A stretch of 31,063 nt of DNA from an uncultured Lachnospiraceae bacterium (GCA_910587955.1 CAJUNN010000040.1:1-31063), one strand, 5' to 3'; shown: positions 23,230 through 30,628, counted from the stretch's first letter. Translations and numbers: made by a program. The notes: generated by a model not told the origin, from the letters alone.

Positions 23230-23981
23230 GAGAACTGCTGCGGCAGGTGCGAGAGGGAACTCTGGAGATTGAGGAGGCGGAGCGGCAGTTAAAAAAGCTT
23301 CCTTATGAAGATTTGGGATTTGCCAAGCTGGATCACCATCGGAAGGTACGCCAGGGCTTTGAGGAGGTGGTCTACTGCAGAGGCAAAGCCCTGGAACATT
23401 TGGTGGAGATTTACCGGACGCTTTCGGAGGAAGGCATCGATGTACTTGGAACCAGGGCGGATGAAGAGCAGTACCGGGCGGTGAAAAGGGAATTGCCGGA
23501 TGCGGCTTTTGATCCGGTTTCCGGGATTTTGAAGGTGCAGCGGCACAGACAGGAAGCGGTGGGGAAAATCGTGGTCTGCACGGGCGGGACAGCGGATATT
23601 CCGGCAGCGGAGGAGGCAGCCCAGACGGCGGAATTTTTCGGAACACGTGTAAAGCGGCTGTTTGACGTGGGCGTGGCAGGCATTCACCGCCTGCTTTCCA
23701 ATATGGATGCCTTTGAAGAGGCGAACTGCGTGGTTGCCGTGGCAGGGATGGAAGGCGCTTTGGCCGGTGTGGCCGCCGGACTTGTGGACGTGCCGGTCAT
23801 TGCCGTACCTACTTCGGTGGGGTACGGCGCCAGCTTTGGGGGGCTTTCTGCCCTGCTGACGATGGTAAATTCCTGCGCAAACGGAATCACGGTGGTGAAC
23901 ATTGACAATGGCTACGGCGCCGGATATGTAGCCACACAGATCAACCGTCTGGCTGTGGGCGGAACAAAATCAAGGAGATAG
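23220..23981 (+). CDS. larB: Nickel pincer cofactor biosynthesis protein LarB
   Basis: The 253-residue protein has the LarB N-terminal helical region (YEDLGFAKLDHHRKVRQGFEEVVYC) and a C-terminal PurE-like carboxylase domain (VVCTGGTADIPAAEEAAQTAEFFG, VAVAGMEGALAGVAAGLVDVPVIAVPTSVGYG). C219, in LTMVNSCANGITVVNIDNGYG, corresponds to the cysteine that bonds to the pyridine ring during catalysis. LarB carboxylates and hydrolyses nicotinic acid adenine dinucleotide in the first step of the pathway. It starts inside the last codons of larE, so the two are translated together; larC begins 14 bases after its stop. Confidence 0.95.
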   Translation: MDVRELLRQVREGTLEIEEAERQLKKLPYEDLGFAKLDHHRKVRQGFEEVVYCRGKALEHLVEIYRTLSEEGIDVLGTRADEEQYRAVKRELPDAAFDPVSGILKVQRHRQEAVGKIVVCTGGTADIPAAEEAAQTAEFFGTRVKRLFDVGVAGIHRLLSNMDAFEEANCVVAVAGMEGALAGVAAGLVDVPVIAVPTSVGYGASFGGLSALLTMVNSCANGITVVNIDNGYGAGYVATQINRLAVGGTKSRR

Positions 23982-23995
23982 GGCGGGAAACAGAA

Positions 23996-25198
23996 GTGGA
24001 AGAGAAAAAGACGTTATACCTGGAATGCTATTCCGGGATCAGCGGCGACATGACGGTGGCAGCCCTGCTGGATCTGGGGGCGACGGAAGAGAATCTGCGC
24101 CGGACTCTGGCGCGGCTTCCGGTGGACGGCTATGAGATCCGGGTCGGCCGGGTGATGAAAGGCGGCCTGGATGCCTGTGACTTTGATGTGATTCTTGCGG
24201 AAGATGCCTGCCGTCAGGCCCATGGGCATACGCATTCCCACGCCCATGCCCACAAGCACCGGACCTGGAGGGATATTGAGGCGCTGCTGGAACAGGCGGA
24301 GCTGAAACCGGAGGTCCTGGAATGGTCGAAACGGATGTTTCGGATAGTAGCCGAGGCTGAGGGCAGGGTACACGGTTATCCGGCTGAGGAAGTACATTTC
24401 CATGAGGTGGGAGCCGTAGATTCCATTGTGGATATTGTGGCTGCCGCTGCCTGTCTGGAGGAGCTTCGGGTCGGCAGGATTCTGGTATCGGAGATTTGGG
24501 AGGGGAAAGGACATGTCCGCTGCCAGCACGGGATTCTCCCGGTGCCGGTGCCGGCGGTTACGGAGATTGCTTCAGCCCACGGGCTTTTCCTGAAGCAGGC
24601 GCAGCAGGAGGGAGAGATGGTAACGCCTACAGGGGCTGCGGTGGCAGCGCTCTCGGAGGGGAGGAGGCCGGAAGCCTTTACGGTAGAGCGGGTGGGAATC
24701 GGAGCGGGAAAGAAGGAATTTCCCCGAGCGAATGTTCTGCGGGCTATGCTGATTGAAGAAAAGCCGACGGAGGATCTCTGGATGCTGGAGACCAATGTGG
24801 ACGACTGCCCGGGAGAAGTGCTGGGCTATGCCATGGAATGCCTGTTGGAGGCCGGGGCAAAGGATGTGTTTTTTACGCCTGTGTTTATGAAGAAGAACCG
24901 GCCGGCGTATCAGATTTCCGTGCTGTGTGCGGAGGAACAAATAAGGGAGATGGATGCTGTTTTGTTCCGGGAAACTACGACCATCGGTGTCCGGCGCAGC
25001 CGGGTACAGAGGGAGGTCCTGGAGCGCAGAGCCCGGGAGGTTGAGACGATCTACGGGCCGGCGCTGGTGAAAGTATGCGGCCTTGAGGGGAAAGAAGTGT
25101 GCTATCCTGAGTATGAGAGTGTAAAACGGATCTGCCGGGAACAAGGGCGCTCTTTCCGGGAAATTTACCGGGCGGTGCAAAAGGCAGCAGATCCGTAA
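23996..25198 (+). CDS. larC: Nickel insertion protein LarC (single reading frame)
   Basis: The 400-residue protein opens with YLECYSGISGDMTVAALLDLGA. A histidine-rich stretch HGHTHSHAHAHKHRTW lies at about residues 79-94, VHFHEVGAVDSIVDIVAAA follows, and a C-terminal half begins near LETNVDDCPGEVLGYAME. LarC inserts nickel into the dithio-nucleotide using CTP. In Lactobacillus it is made by a frameshift joining larC1 and larC2; here both parts are in one uninterrupted frame. The start is a GTG. AAGGAG lies 17 bases ahead and GGGCGGG about eight, so the exact start is moderately sure. It is the last gene of the run; no clear terminator follows before the convergent kinase gene. Confidence 0.95.
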   Translation: MEEKKTLYLECYSGISGDMTVAALLDLGATEENLRRTLARLPVDGYEIRVGRVMKGGLDACDFDVILAEDACRQAHGHTHSHAHAHKHRTWRDIEALLEQAELKPEVLEWSKRMFRIVAEAEGRVHGYPAEEVHFHEVGAVDSIVDIVAAAACLEELRVGRILVSEIWEGKGHVRCQHGILPVPVPAVTEIASAHGLFLKQAQQEGEMVTPTGAAVAALSEGRRPEAFTVERVGIGAGKKEFPRANVLRAMLIEEKPTEDLWMLETNVDDCPGEVLGYAMECLLEAGAKDVFFTPVFMKKNRPAYQISVLCAEEQIREMDAVLFRETTTIGVRRSRVQREVLERRAREVETIYGPALVKVCGLEGKEVCYPEYESVKRICREQGRSFREIYRAVQKAADP

Positions 25199-25239
25199 AA
25201 AGTGCTTGTAATATGTATCGAATTAGAATAAAATAGAGA

Positions 25240-25887
25240 TCACAAATGAGGGATTGTGATTGTAAAAACTGTGCCTCGTCCAAGAGTGGAAGCGGCTTCT
25301 ATTCTGCCATAATGGGCATTGATAATTTTCTGTGTAATTGCCAGTCCTAAGCCGGTACCGTTGGATTTATGTGAAGAAAAAGGTGTAAAAAGCGTTTCGA
25401 GTGCTTCTGGAGTCATACCGCAGCCGTCGTCCGAAATCCGGATGATAATCTGGTCCAGATATTTTCTTATGGACATGGACACACATCCATTTTCACCCGT
25501 AGATTCGAAGGCATTTTTGAGAAGATTCAAAAATGCCTGTTTTAGCTTTACCGGGTTTCCGAATACAGAAGGAAGCTGAGACGGAAGGTGAAGGGAGAAG
25601 TGTTTCCGGTTAGTCAGGATATAAGGCTGCAGGCTTTCCTGAAGAGAAAGCACTACTTCTTTTAAGTCTACTTCACACATAAAAAAGCGGCGCTTATCGC
25701 TGTAGGAAGCCAGATCGTCTAAAAGCTGATTTAAATATTCCACGTCTTCCAACGTTTGAGACCAGAATTGAAAATCTTTTACTTCCGGGTGCATGGACTC
25801 AATAAGCTGAAGAGAACTGTTAATTAACGTCAGCGGATTGCGTATCTCGTGTGTTATTTTGGCAATCGTAAAATTTGTGTCTTCCAT
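25240..25887 (-). CDS. Small soluble histidine kinase (HisKA plus HATPase, no sensor domain)
   Basis: The 215-residue protein consists only of a kinase core: H-box ITHEIRNPLTLINSSLQLI near residues 10-28, N-box FLNLLKNAFEST, G1 ISDDGCGM, F-box TLFTPFSSHKSNGTGLGLAITQKI, and G3 GRGTVFTITI. No membrane helix or PAS-like input domain precedes it and no response regulator is adjacent. The core resembles stand-alone kinases that feed Spo0A-type phosphorelays, but that is only a family resemblance. AGGAG lies 12 bases before the ATG, and a good promoter (25912-25940) precedes it. A seven-pair hairpin (ATCACAA/TTGTGAT, 25239-25260) spans the stop codon and may weakly terminate the transcript. Confidence 0.88.
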   Translation of the reverse strand: MEDTNFTIAKITHEIRNPLTLINSSLQLIESMHPEVKDFQFWSQTLEDVEYLNQLLDDLASYSDKRRFFMCEVDLKEVVLSLQESLQPYILTNRKHFSLHLPSQLPSVFGNPVKLKQAFLNLLKNAFESTGENGCVSMSIRKYLDQIIIRISDDGCGMTPEALETLFTPFSSHKSNGTGLGLAITQKIINAHYGRIEAASTLGRGTVFTITIPHL

Positions 25888-25911
25888 AATTCTCTATCAC
25901 TCCTGACATCC

Positions 25912-25940
25912 AGTGTAGCATGACAGGGAAGTTTTGACAA
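25912..25940 (-). promoter_or_regulatory. Promoter of the small histidine kinase gene
   Basis: Minus strand TTGTCA (25935-25940), 17 bases, TACACT (25912-25917). A plus-strand TTGACA at 25934-25939 overlaps the same -35 and could serve the HIT gene, but its -10 (AAATTT) is poor. Confidence 0.7.
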
Positions 25941-26005
25941 TATAGAACAAATCGGCAAATTTCGACAAATACGGGACAGGATCCCGATAGAAAGGAGTAA
26001 ATGAA

Positions 26006-26419
26006 ATGAAACATGACGATTGTATTTTCTGCAAAATCGCCCATGGGGAAATTCCGTCTTCTACCATTTACGAGGACGAGGATTTCCGGGTTTTTCTGGA
26101 TCTGAATCCAGCGGCCCGCGGACATGCGCTGATTGTCCCCAAGGAGCATTATGCAGATCTGTTTGAACTGGATGAGGAACTGTGTAAAAAAGCAATGGTT
26201 CTGGCAAAACGGCTGGCGGTAAAAATGAAAGCGGTTCTTGGCAGCGACGGGTTTAATTTGATGCAAAATAATGGAGAAGCGGCAGGGCAGACGGTATTTC
26301 ATTTTCACCTGCATTTGATTCCGAGATATAAGGATGATAAGGCAGGAATTACATGGAAACCGGGCAGTGTGTCTCCCGAAGAACGGGAGGAACTGGTGAA
26401 CCTGCTTACTAAAGAGTAA
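26006..26419 (+). CDS. HIT family protein (histidine triad nucleotide hydrolase)
   Basis: The 137-residue protein has CIFCKIAHGEIPSSTIYEDEDF at the N-terminus and the catalytic triad motif in TVFHFHLHLIPRY. This is the HinT/Hit class of small cytoplasmic hydrolases that split nucleotide phosphoramidates or AMP conjugates. Two N-terminal cysteines are placed as in zinc-containing bacterial HITs. GAAAGGAG precedes the ATG by nine bases. The ECF sigma gene starts 25 bases after its stop, so the two probably share a transcript; a functional link is not evident. Confidence 0.95.
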   Translation: MKHDDCIFCKIAHGEIPSSTIYEDEDFRVFLDLNPAARGHALIVPKEHYADLFELDEELCKKAMVLAKRLAVKMKAVLGSDGFNLMQNNGEAAGQTVFHFHLHLIPRYKDDKAGITWKPGSVSPEEREELVNLLTKE

Positions 26420-26444
26420 AGATTCAGGACGCCTGGGAGTAGGC

Positions 26445-26972
26445 ATGTTAAATACAGAAGATAAGTTTCAGGAAATTTATGAAAAGTATAAGAATTTAGT
26501 CATGAAAGTCGCGTTTGATATGACCGGTGATTTTCATATCGCTCAAGATATTTGCCAGGAAACATTTTTGAAGCTTTACGGCTATCAAAATGATCTGGAT
26601 GAATCGCGCGTGAAATCGTGGCTGATGGTAGTTGCGGCCAATCTGATTCGTGACAGGTTTCGAAAGAACAGCAGGCGCAAAGAAGTTCTTGATGAGTTTC
26701 AAGAGATTGCGGACAGCGGAGAAGAGGTGAATTGTATCGATGCCTATCTGGATCAACTAGACCGGCGGGATTTGAAGCATCGTATGCTGGAAGGGCTGAG
26801 GAAAAAGAATCCCAACTGGTATGAGGTATTTATCCTGGTGGAATATCTGGATGTGCCAAGAAAAGTCATTGCCAAACAGAGAGGAATTGCACTCAGTACC
26901 GTAGACTCCTATTTGAAGAAAAGTATGAAATGGCTGAAAGAACATTATCAGAAGGAGTATGACGAACTGTAA
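26445..26972 (+). CDS. ECF-type RNA polymerase sigma factor
   Basis: The 175-residue protein has region 2 at about residues 8-72 (IYEKYKNLVMKVAFDMTGDFHIAQDICQETFLKLY then SWLMVVAANLIRDRFRKNSRR) and region 4 at about 115-170 (VEYLDVPRKVIAKQRGIALSTVDSYLKKSMKWLKEHY). There is no region 3, as is typical of ECF sigma factors. It should direct RNA polymerase to a small regulon in response to an envelope or other signal. GGGAG lies near the ATG. The likely anti-sigma partner, a DUF4367-type membrane protein at 28166, is about 1.2 kb away with murG inserted on the other strand. Confidence 0.93.
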   Translation: MLNTEDKFQEIYEKYKNLVMKVAFDMTGDFHIAQDICQETFLKLYGYQNDLDESRVKSWLMVVAANLIRDRFRKNSRRKEVLDEFQEIADSGEEVNCIDAYLDQLDRRDLKHRMLEGLRKKNPNWYEVFILVEYLDVPRKVIAKQRGIALSTVDSYLKKSMKWLKEHYQKEYDEL

Positions 26973-26999
26973 AAAAGGGAACGCACAAGGCATTCCCTT
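26971..26999 (-). terminator. Intrinsic terminator of murG
   Basis: On the minus strand AAGGGAA-TTCCCTT arms (26993-26999 and 26975-26981) enclose an 11-base loop and are followed by TTTTTT. On the plus strand the run precedes the hairpin, so it would not end the sigma factor transcript. Confidence 0.8.
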
Positions 27000-27005
27000 C
27001 CAAGC

Positions 27006-28076
27006 TTAGGTATGAGAGGCTGCTTGTTCAATCAGCCCGATAATCGTCTCAATGGAGTCTGTCTGACTGCTCTGCTCCATGGCAGAGAAGAACGAAGAGC
27101 GGTTGTCATAGAGCTTATGGACGGCCTGAAGCAGAGATTCTTCCGTGACGGATTCTTCCTCCAGCACCATGCTGAACCCTTGTTTTTCAAAAGACCGGGC
27201 ATTCAGGATTTGATCTCCGCGGCTGGCGGCGGCGGAGAGGGGAATCAGAAGGCTTGGCTTGCGCAGGGCCAGAAGCTCGCAGATGGCGTTGGCGCCTGCC
27301 CTGGAAATTACAATGTCTGCAAGGGCGAAAAGATCTTTTAATTCGCTCTGAATATATTCATATTGGATATAACCTGTCAGGTGATTCAGGGAAGCATCCA
27401 GTTTGCCTTTGCCGCAGAGATGGATAACCTGAAAATCCGGCAGAAGCTGCGGAAGAATCTTCCGCACGGCGTCATTAACGGCAGCAGCTCCCAGGCTGCC
27501 GCCCATTACCAGTATCACCGGCTTGTTGGCGGACAGGCCCGTGAATCGCAGTGCGCTTAAGGAATTTCCCTTGAGAAGTTCCTGACGGATGGGGGAACCG
27601 GTTAACACTGCTTTTTCGGCAGGCAGGTAAGGAAGCGTTTCTGGAAAATTACAGCAAACCTTTGCGGCAGAAGGGATGCAGAGTTTGTTGGCGAGGCCGG
27701 GTGTCATATCGGACTCGTGAATAATAGCCGGTACACGGCAGTGCTTGGCGGCCAGAACTACAGGCACGGACACAAATCCTCCCTTGGAGAACAGCACATC
27801 CGGCTTTAACTTTTTTATGATTTTATGCGCTTCCGAGTAACCTTTGAGTACCTTAAAGGGATCCGAGAAATTTTTGGGATCGAAATAGCGACGCAGCTTT
27901 CCGGAAGAAATTCCGTAGTAGGGGATTTGCAGTCCTTCCATAAGCTTTTTTTCAATTCCATCGTAAGAACCCATATAGAAGATCTCATAGCCCAGATCGC
28001 GCAGGCGCGGCAACAGTGCAATGTTTGGAGTTACATGTCCGGCAGTTCCGCCGCCGGTCAAAAGGATTCGTTTCAT
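27006..28076 (-). CDS. murG: UDP-N-acetylglucosamine:undecaprenyl-PP-MurNAc-pentapeptide GlcNAc transferase MurG
   Basis: Start at 28076, where GGAGG lies six bases ahead and the protein begins MKRILLTGGGTAGHVTPNIALL, the MurG glycine loop. It has 356 residues. Other family motifs are FSKGGFVSVPVVLAA, IIHESDMTPGLANKL, ILVMGGSLGAAAVNDAV and SRAGANAICELLALRKPSLLIP in the UDP-GlcNAc-binding half. MurG adds GlcNAc to lipid I on the inner membrane face to give lipid II. Here it is not in a division/cell wall cluster but alone, with its own consensus promoter and terminator, between a sigma factor and its probable anti-sigma gene. Confidence 0.95.
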   Translation of the reverse strand: MKRILLTGGGTAGHVTPNIALLPRLRDLGYEIFYMGSYDGIEKKLMEGLQIPYYGISSGKLRRYFDPKNFSDPFKVLKGYSEAHKIIKKLKPDVLFSKGGFVSVPVVLAAKHCRVPAIIHESDMTPGLANKLCIPSAAKVCCNFPETLPYLPAEKAVLTGSPIRQELLKGNSLSALRFTGLSANKPVILVMGGSLGAAAVNDAVRKILPQLLPDFQVIHLCGKGKLDASLNHLTGYIQYEYIQSELKDLFALADIVISRAGANAICELLALRKPSLLIPLSAAASRGDQILNARSFEKQGFSMVLEEESVTEESLLQAVHKLYDNRSSFFSAMEQSSQTDSIETIIGLIEQAASHT

Positions 28077-28106
28077 GCTCAACCTCCGAAAAAACAATCT
28101 ATGGTT

Positions 28107-28135
28107 ATTATGATGGGTTTAAATCCGTCTGTCAA
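28107..28135 (-). promoter_or_regulatory. Promoter of murG
   Basis: Minus strand TTGACA (28130-28135), 17 bases, CATAAT (28107-28112), about 30 bases before the ATG at 28076. Confidence 0.8.
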
Positions 28136-28165
28136 TTCATTCTAAGAGAAAATAGGGAAAATAAG

Positions 28166-28909
28166 ATGAAGAAAAAGCTGTTAAGAGAACGCGTAAAAAG
28201 AGAGATCGAGGCAGAGGCGGATGCCTTGGAAGAGAAGGTGAAGGGAAAGGAAGAGATAGGCCCATCCAGTGATCTCTATGCAAGAATATTGAAGGATGCC
28301 AGGGAATCCTCTTCAAAAAGCAGGAAATTGATTCGGATTTTCAAAAAACCGCTTCTGGCCGTTACGGCGGTCGTTGTCTTGGGAACAGCCGCGAGTATAT
28401 GCACCAGCGGTGCGAAATTATTTGTGCCTTGGGTGGAGAAAAGGGGCGATGGAGAGCGGGTAAATGTTTCGATTAACAATGATGATGCGGATTATGTGGA
28501 ATTAACGGAAGATGAAGCTTATGAGGAGATAGAGGAACGGCTGGGGATATTGGCTTTGCGGCTGCAGTATAAACCCGAAGAAATGGAATTAGAAAAGATT
28601 TACATTGATGAAAAAATGGGAGAAGCATTATTAGAGTTTTATTGTGAAGAGAATGTTTTAACAATTTATGAAAATAAGCAAAATGACGGGGCTTCGATTA
28701 ATGTACAGTCCGATGGTCGAGTGGTCGATCAAATAGAACAATTTTATTTAGGTGATGAGTTGGAGATAATAGAAATTCAAGATACAGATAATAGGAATCG
28801 TTATCAGACACAAATAGAATATGGAAATGCTTATTATTATTTAACTACAAATATGGAATTGAAGGAATTTGAAAATATTATTCAAGGTTTAATATTTAAA
28901 AATGTGTGA
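28166..28909 (+). CDS. DUF4367-type membrane protein, probable anti-sigma factor
   Basis: The start at 28166 follows AGGGAA; a longer in-frame reading from 28016 runs through the murG promoter and is rejected. The 247-residue protein has a charged cytoplasmic N-terminus (about 1-62), one membrane helix (about 63-84, PLLAVTAVVVLGTAASICTSG) and an outside domain. That domain (VELTEDEAYEEIEERLGILALRLQY... YYYLTTNMELKEFENIIQGLIF) looks like DUF4367. Such proteins in Clostridia are commonly encoded with ECF sigma factors and are thought to hold them at the membrane. The second half is strikingly AT-rich compared with the first half and with most of the window. A small secreted protein gene follows after 73 bases. 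Confidence 0.78.
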   Translation: MKKKLLRERVKREIEAEADALEEKVKGKEEIGPSSDLYARILKDARESSSKSRKLIRIFKKPLLAVTAVVVLGTAASICTSGAKLFVPWVEKRGDGERVNVSINNDDADYVELTEDEAYEEIEERLGILALRLQYKPEEMELEKIYIDEKMGEALLEFYCEENVLTIYENKQNDGASINVQSDGRVVDQIEQFYLGDELEIIEIQDTDNRNRYQTQIEYGNAYYYLTTNMELKEFENIIQGLIFKNV

Positions 28910-28911
28910 TT

Positions 28912-28940
28912 TTGATTATAATTATCGTATTATTTAATGT
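28912..28940 (+). promoter_or_regulatory. Possible promoter of the small secreted protein gene
   Basis: TTGATT (28912-28917), 17 bases, TAATGT (28935-28940) in an AT-rich gap where such matches arise easily by chance. Confidence 0.3.
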
Positions 28941-28982
28941 AAATTTGTTTGTTGTAAATACCAAAGATAGGAGAAGTATATT

Positions 28983-29480
28983 TTGAAGAAGAGAAAAGGT
29001 ATAATAAAATTTTTGCAGAGTTTGGTGTTAATAAATGTATTGTGGATTTCAACAGCTGGTGTAGTATGCGCAGAGGAAGTAAGACCTGCTGGCTATCACG
29101 AATATGTCACTACAGAAGATGAAGCTATCGCTCATTGGTATGGTATTGAAAGAGGAGCTTATTTAAGGGATGGGATTTGTACAATTAAGCGGATGGGTAC
29201 AGCTAAGATGGGGTTTTCGGGAACTACTACAGCAAATGCAATTTGCGATAAAGTAAAAGTAGGTATTTATCTGAATGAAAGCTCCAATGGTGGCTCAAGT
29301 TATGGAACGATTGCAAGTTATTATTTTTCAGAAGAGAATACCACTTCTTGTCATGGAAGTAAACCGGATGTTTCCGTAACATCCGGTTGGTATTATTATG
29401 CTTCAGCGGGCCACAGCGTTACCAAAGGCTCTACTACAGAGATGATGAATACCAATACAGATGCTATAAAAGCTTCCTGA
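28983..29480 (+). CDS. Small secreted protein of unknown function
   Basis: The start is a TTG, fixed by AGGAGAA seven bases ahead. The product has 165 residues. A signal peptide (about 1-30, charged KKRKGIIK then a hydrophobic core ending VVCA before EEVRP) leaves a mature protein of about 135 residues without a lipobox. The mature part contains two cysteines well apart (in DGICTIK and AICDKVK) and a third in TTSCHGSK. It is rich in Ser, Thr, Gly and Tyr with alternating patterns suggesting beta strands (TAKMGFSGTTTANAIC, SGWYYYASAGHSV). The layout recalls small exported Firmicutes proteins such as DUF6147, but I cannot confirm the family. It lies next to the anti-sigma-like gene, so control by the ECF factor is possible. 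Composition is AT-rich. Confidence 0.72.
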   Translation: MKKRKGIIKFLQSLVLINVLWISTAGVVCAEEVRPAGYHEYVTTEDEAIAHWYGIERGAYLRDGICTIKRMGTAKMGFSGTTTANAICDKVKVGIYLNESSNGGSSYGTIASYYFSEENTTSCHGSKPDVSVTSGWYYYASAGHSVTKGSTTEMMNTNTDAIKAS

Positions 29481-29534
29481 TTTCAATAAAAAGGTCATCT
29501 TATCAAGTTCCCTTCAGGAACATCCTTACATACA

Positions 29535-29565
29535 CAGATATTCGTTTCCGCCAAAACGGTATCTG
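29535..29565. other. Imperfect hairpin between convergent genes
   Basis: CAGATA...TATCTG with an inner CGTTT/AAACG stem and one bulged base. No T run follows, so it is not itself a terminator; role unknown. Confidence 0.45.
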
Positions 29566-29582
29566 AAGAAAGAATTGACAGA

Positions 29583-29628
29583 CATGTAAAAAACGGCAAG
29601 GACCGCCATCCCTGCCGTTTTTTACATG
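29583..29628. terminator. Strong bidirectional terminator
   Basis: Perfect 16-base arms (CATGTAAAAAACGGCA and its complement) with a 14-base loop; the A and T runs are part of the stem, so it works in both directions. It separates the secreted protein gene from the convergent KilA-N remnant. Confidence 0.88.
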
Positions 29629-29728
29629 GTATTTTTTAAGAACTGAAAATATTTCGCAAGTTCTATTCAGCTTGCTAAATTCAATATGATATGCTTCATA
29701 CATAATACACGCCATTCAGCTTCGTTTT

Positions 29729-30401
29729 CTATTCCTTATGCAAATCCACACCTAATTTCGGCAAATGATTTAAACTTACAGTCTCTAACGTCTGCAACTG
29801 CTGTACTGCCAGTGTCGAAGCAACTCCATTCTTTCCATTTCTTTGCTGTCTTTCCAAACAAAACAACATTCAACATATCTGCTTCATTGGCATCTGTATG
29901 TATCCTATAATTTATCTTAGAAATTTCTCTATTTAGATTCCAATTCAAAGACAGCCGGCTGTTCTCGTCTGCCTTTAATCTCCGATAATCCTTCATGATA
30001 TATAATTGAAATTCAGGAGAAATCCAAGTTGCAAAAGACATAGCAATATCACTATGGGCATATGTCCCGCCATAGCGTCCTGCTTTTGAAACAATACCAA
30101 TAGCATTCATCTGGGTAATCCATTTTGTAGGTGTCATAACAAAACGATTCAGACCTGCCTCGTTTTTAACCGCCTCGAATTGCACACGGTTAAAATTAAG
30201 ATTATGTAATTCTTCCCAAACACCTAAAAATTCTATTGTATTCCGATTCCGCATCCAGTTTTGAATTACAAATCTTGGATCATCTTCATTTCGATACTTT
30301 GCAATATCTGTTAATGAAATAAATTCGTTCTCAAAATTCGTTGTATAAATGCCAATATCAATCCCTTTCGCATGGATTGTTTCTTTAATAATTTTCGCCA
30401 T
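29729..30401 (-). pseudogene. Decayed KilA-N domain protein gene
   Basis: From the ATG at 30401 (AAAGGAG eight bases ahead) the frame encodes an intact KilA-N domain: FISLTDIAKYRNEDDPRFVIQNWMRNR, NRFVMTPTKWITQMNAIGIVSKAGRYGGTYAHSDIAMSFATWIS and YIMKDYRRLKADE. After INYRIHTDA it jumps to NEADMLNVVLFGKTAKKWK, where homologues as I recall them have about 15-20 further residues. It then ends in an unrelated tail with a stop at 29736. The expected C-terminus (TLAVQQLQTLETVSLNHLPK) is present in another minus frame at 29729-29815. So a deletion with frameshift removed most of the C-terminal domain. KilA-N proteins occur in phages and mobile elements as DNA-binding proteins. A shortened protein may still be made. 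Confidence 0.8.
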
Positions 30402-30424
30402 ATAAATATCTCCTTTGGACAATA

Positions 30425-30454
30425 AGCATAAAAGACCATCTTTTTTTAATCCAA
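30425..30454 (-). promoter_or_regulatory. Possible promoter of the KilA-N remnant
   Basis: Minus strand TTGGAT (30449-30454), 18 bases, TATGCT (30425-30430), about 25 bases before the ATG. Confidence 0.45.
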
Positions 30455-30575
30455 GCACGCGTCACTGCATCTATTGATAGGTTTCTGCTTCTTTTGTGCG
30501 TATTTGGGGAAACTATGGGAAAGACAATTCCCGGCTGGCCGGACCGATGGCCAAAAATCTGGAAAACGGCATCTG

Positions 30576-30621
30576 CAAAAAAGCCCCCTTTTCGGGTATC
30601 TAAAAACCAGAAAGGAGGACT
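30576..30621 (-). terminator. Likely terminator of the TSCPD gene
   Basis: On the minus strand AGTCCTCCTTTC pairs with GAAAAGGGGGCT (one mismatch, several G-U pairs) and a run of six T follows. Apart from this and the promoter at 30425-30454, I see nothing else in the gap 30402-30628. Confidence 0.55.
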
Positions 30622-30628
30622 TGCTAAA

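Noticed and set aside
22267..23646. A 459-codon open frame on the minus strand opposite larE and larB
   Set aside because: It lies antisense to two overlapping genes with clear catalytic motifs, and its product is a low-complexity Pro/Ser/Arg/Leu mix typical of the reverse of GC-rich codons.
23996..25198. A programmed frameshift in larC as in Lactobacillus
   Set aside because: Both halves are in one uninterrupted frame here.
29503..29715. A 70-codon minus-strand frame
   Set aside because: It runs through the bidirectional terminator and has no ribosome site.
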